Assembly (NCBI GenBank): GCA_019116285.1
Contig: DXBX01000069.1
Coordinates: 1 to 32,517, forward strand
Source: Candidatus Bacteroides merdigallinarum
Lineage (GTDB): Bacteria; Bacteroidota; Bacteroidia; Bacteroidales; Bacteroidaceae
Length of the DNA stretch: 32,517 bases
Reading direction: 5' to 3'
This document shows, one piece after another, positions 29,368 through 32,517 of this stretch. Position 1 is the first letter of the stretch; every line of letters begins with the position of its first letter. Both the position numbers and the translations under genes were made by a program. The notes below the pieces were generated by a model. It was not told where the DNA came from and did no database searches. It worked only from the letters and a program-made list of their open reading frames with translations.

Positions 29368-31437
29368 TTAGTTTAGGTTCTTCTTAATGCCATTCCGGAT
29401 GAGTAGGGCATCGATGGTGGGCTCCTGTCCACGGAAACGTTTGTAGAGCGTCATGGGATGTTCCGTCCCGCCTTTCTCCAGAATGTGGTGGCGGAAGGAT
29501 TCTGCCACAGCTTCGTTGAAGATGCCCCGTTCCTTGAACAAGGCAAAGGCATCGGCATCCAAGACTTCGGCCCACTTGTAGCTGTAGTAGCCGGCCGAGT
29601 AGCCGCCGGCAAATATGTGACTGAACTGTACGCTCATGCAGGTGCCCGGCACTTCGGGCAGGACTTGTGCCCGTTTCCAGGCTTGCCGTTCGTATTGTTC
29701 TACGTCGCCTTCGAAAGATTCGGTGCGGGTGTACCAGGCCATGTCCAGCAGGCTGAAGCTCACCTGGCGCAGACAGGCGTAGCCCGCGTTGAAGTTGGCA
29801 GAGTCTATGATGCGCTGCACCAGCTCGTCGGGAATCAGTTCCCCCGTCTGGTAGTGGCGCGCGAAGGTGTGGAGAAAGTCTTTCTGTACGGCGAAGTTCT
29901 CCATGAACTGCGAGGGCAGCTCCACGAAGTCCCAGTAAACGTTGGTACCGCTCAGACTCTCGTAAGTAGTGTTGGCCAGCATGCCGTGCAGACTGTGGCC
30001 GAACTCGTGCAGGAAGGTCTCCACCTCGCCAAAGGTCAGCAGGGCAGGTTTGTCTTGCGTGGGCTTGGTAAAGTTCATCACGATGGACACATGCGGGCGG
30101 CTGTTCTCTCCCGTCTGCGGGTCTTTCCATTGGCCTTTGTAGGAAGTCATCCAGGCACCGGAGCGTTTGCCGGCGCGAGGGTGGAAGTCGGCATAGAGCA
30201 CGGCCAGGTAGTTGCCGTCGCGATCGAACACCTCGTAGGCATCTACATCTTTGTGGTAGACCGGTATGTTCGTATTCTTGCGGAAGGTGAGGCCATAGAG
30301 GCGTGTGGCCAGTCCGAAGACGCCTTCCTTCACACGGCTCAGCTCGAAGTAGGGGCGTAGCTGTTCGTCGTCGATGCGGTATTTGCGGTCTTTCAGCTTC
30401 TGTGAATAGTAGCTCCAGTCCCAGGGCATCAGCGTGAAGTCTGCTCCCTCGGTCTCCCGGGCCAGGGCTTCGACTTCGGCCGCCTCCTTGCGTGCGGTGG
30501 GAGTATAGGCCTCCAGCAACTGATCCAGCAGTTGATAGACGTGGGCGGTGTCCTGTGCCATGTGCTCCTCCAGGTTGTAGTCTGCATAGCATTTGTAGCC
30601 CAAGAGGCGGGCCAGTTCCAGGTGGTCGTTGGCTATTTGGCGGACAATCTCCAGATTGTTGCAACCGTTGTCGTGGGTACACTTGGTGTTGTAGGCCAAG
30701 TAGAGTTCATGGCGCAGGTCGCGGCGGTCGGCATACTTCATGAAGGGTACGTAGCTGGGAGCCTGCAGGGTGAAGACCCAACCTTCAACCTCTTTCTCGC
30801 GGGCGGTCTCGGCGGCAGCTTCCCGGACGCTTTCCGGCAGGCCGGCCAGTTGGTCGGGCGTGGTCAGTACCAGTTGGTAGTCGTTGTTTTCCTTCAGGTT
30901 GTTCTCGCTGAACTTCAAGGTCAGCAGGCTCAACTCCTGGCAGAGGGCTCGATAGCGGTCGCGGGCTTTGCCCCGGAGGTCGGCACCGTTGCGTACAAAG
31001 CCGCGGTAGGTCTCTTCCAGCAGCGTCTGTTGTTCGGGGGTGAGACCGATGCGGTCGGCGTGTTCATGAACGTATTTCACACGTTCAAAGAGACGCTCGT
31101 TCAGGCTGATGTTGTTGCTGTGTTCACTGAGCATAGGCATCAGCACTTCGGCCAGACGGTCCAGTTCGTCGTTGGTCTCGGCGCTGTGTAGATTGCCAAA
31201 GACGTTGCTGACGATGCCCAGCAGGCGTCCCGAACGTTCGTAGGCCTCGATGGTGTTGGCAAAGGTCGGTTCGTCGGGGTTGGCGGTGATGGCGTCTATC
31301 TCGGCCAGTTGGCGGCGGATGCCTTCGCGCAGGGCCGGTTCGAAATGCTCCGTGCGGATGCGGTCGAAGGGCACCGTGTCATGCGGCGTGCCGAAAGGCA
31401 GCAGAAAGGGATTCTGTATGGATGTATCGTTTGTCAT
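29368..31437 (-). CDS. M3 family metallopeptidase (dipeptidyl carboxypeptidase-like)
   Basis: A 689-aa zinc peptidase. The HExxH motif is in FLHEFGHSLHGM, with the third ligand Glu about 28 residues later in the ELPSQFMENFA segment. The overall order (PFDRIRTEHFEPAL at the N-terminus, LPEVPGTCMSVQFSHIFAGGY-like C-terminal blocks) is that of Dcp/oligopeptidase A. Cuts short peptides; no signal peptide, so cytoplasmic. I prefer ATG 31437 (MTNDTS) over an upstream start at 31473, since the -7 box overlaps that start. First gene of the six-gene operon. Confidence 0.92.
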   Translation of the reverse strand: MTNDTSIQNPFLLPFGTPHDTVPFDRIRTEHFEPALREGIRRQLAEIDAITANPDEPTFANTIEAYERSGRLLGIVSNVFGNLHSAETNDELDRLAEVLMPMLSEHSNNISLNERLFERVKYVHEHADRIGLTPEQQTLLEETYRGFVRNGADLRGKARDRYRALCQELSLLTLKFSENNLKENNDYQLVLTTPDQLAGLPESVREAAAETAREKEVEGWVFTLQAPSYVPFMKYADRRDLRHELYLAYNTKCTHDNGCNNLEIVRQIANDHLELARLLGYKCYADYNLEEHMAQDTAHVYQLLDQLLEAYTPTARKEAAEVEALARETEGADFTLMPWDWSYYSQKLKDRKYRIDDEQLRPYFELSRVKEGVFGLATRLYGLTFRKNTNIPVYHKDVDAYEVFDRDGNYLAVLYADFHPRAGKRSGAWMTSYKGQWKDPQTGENSRPHVSIVMNFTKPTQDKPALLTFGEVETFLHEFGHSLHGMLANTTYESLSGTNVYWDFVELPSQFMENFAVQKDFLHTFARHYQTGELIPDELVQRIIDSANFNAGYACLRQVSFSLLDMAWYTRTESFEGDVEQYERQAWKRAQVLPEVPGTCMSVQFSHIFAGGYSAGYYSYKWAEVLDADAFALFKERGIFNEAVAESFRHHILEKGGTEHPMTLYKRFRGQEPTIDALLIRNGIKKNLN

Positions 31438-31470
31438 ATTCAGTCTATTGTCTCTATTCCGTTCGACCCG

Positions 31471-31478
31471 CAAAGATA
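31471..31478 (-). promoter_or_regulatory. -7 box TATCTTTG of the six-gene operon
   Basis: Minus-strand TATCTTTG matches TAnnTTTG and lies 33 bp before ATG 31437. It directly abuts the T-run of the gapA terminator, so one transcript stops where the next starts. It also rules out the upstream start at 31473. Confidence 0.7.
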
Positions 31479-31479
31479 T

Positions 31480-31510
31480 AAAAAAAGGACGACTCTAACG
31501 GGAGTCGCCC
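31480..31510 (-). terminator. gapA terminator
   Basis: Minus strand: GGGCGACTC / GAGTCGTCC, a 9-bp stem with one G-U pair and a 6-nt loop, followed by seven T. It ends the gapA transcript 27 bp after its stop codon. Confidence 0.9.
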
Positions 31511-31536
31511 TTCCTTTATTATTTTCTAACAGTCAA

Positions 31537-32517
<981 letters not shown>

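Overview
The window looks like a Bacteroides-type chromosome. Several upstream regions carry the Bacteroidetes -7 box TAnnTTTG, lipoproteins have acidic residues straight after the lipidated Cys, and families typical of Bacteroides are present. Host genes are GC-rich. The middle (about 10.8-22.2 kb) is clearly more AT-rich and is an integrated island. No rRNA or CRISPR array was found.

Left flank (1-10.75 kb): a phoH (cut by the window edge) - GIY-YIG - purC - ubiE/menG - aroE - ravA - viaA run on the plus strand. It is followed by an alpha/beta hydrolase, a TPM-domain/LemA pair, two tiny membrane proteins and a strong terminator, then a minus-strand iron-sulfur flavoprotein gene. Two intergenic regions hold palindromic repeats. 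One is an array with an exact 24-bp period between purC and ubiE.

Island (10,765-22,253): a tRNA-Tyr - tRNA-Gly(UCC) operon is the target. A 99-bp perfect direct repeat covers the 3' part of tRNA-Gly and its terminator and brackets 11,390 bp. The integrase lies at the right end. Tandem 12-bp arm-type sites occur at both ends. The left copy of the tRNA is not a remnant of the 3' end only. It is full length, but a perfect 10-bp hairpin replaces the 3' strand of the D-arm. Most cargo is on the minus strand: two uncharacterised proteins (332 and 340 aa), an SF2 helicase whose Walker A lysine is alanine, a compact DUF5131-like radical SAM protein, a DUF3871 protein, small proteins, a DUF6717-like protein and a surface-type lipoprotein. 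One plus-strand gene could encode a 34-residue basic peptide. I see no relaxase, conjugation, capsid or portal gene, so the element is probably hitch-hiking or satellite-like.

Right flank (22.2-32.5 kb): ribH with a TPR membrane protein gene (minus), then recF with a DUF721/DciA-like gene (plus) behind a GC-rich leader containing three 22-bp repeats. A tight six-gene minus-strand operon follows (M3 peptidase, DUF4847 lipoprotein, dCMP deaminase, S41 peptidase, 5-formyl-THF cyclo-ligase, PHP phosphatase), then gapA, cut by the window edge.

Most worth following up are the tRNA-Gly mimic with its hairpin, the 34-aa peptide gene, the helicase/radical SAM/DUF3871 module, and the 24-bp palindrome array. 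Family names come from recognising motifs by eye; no database search was possible.
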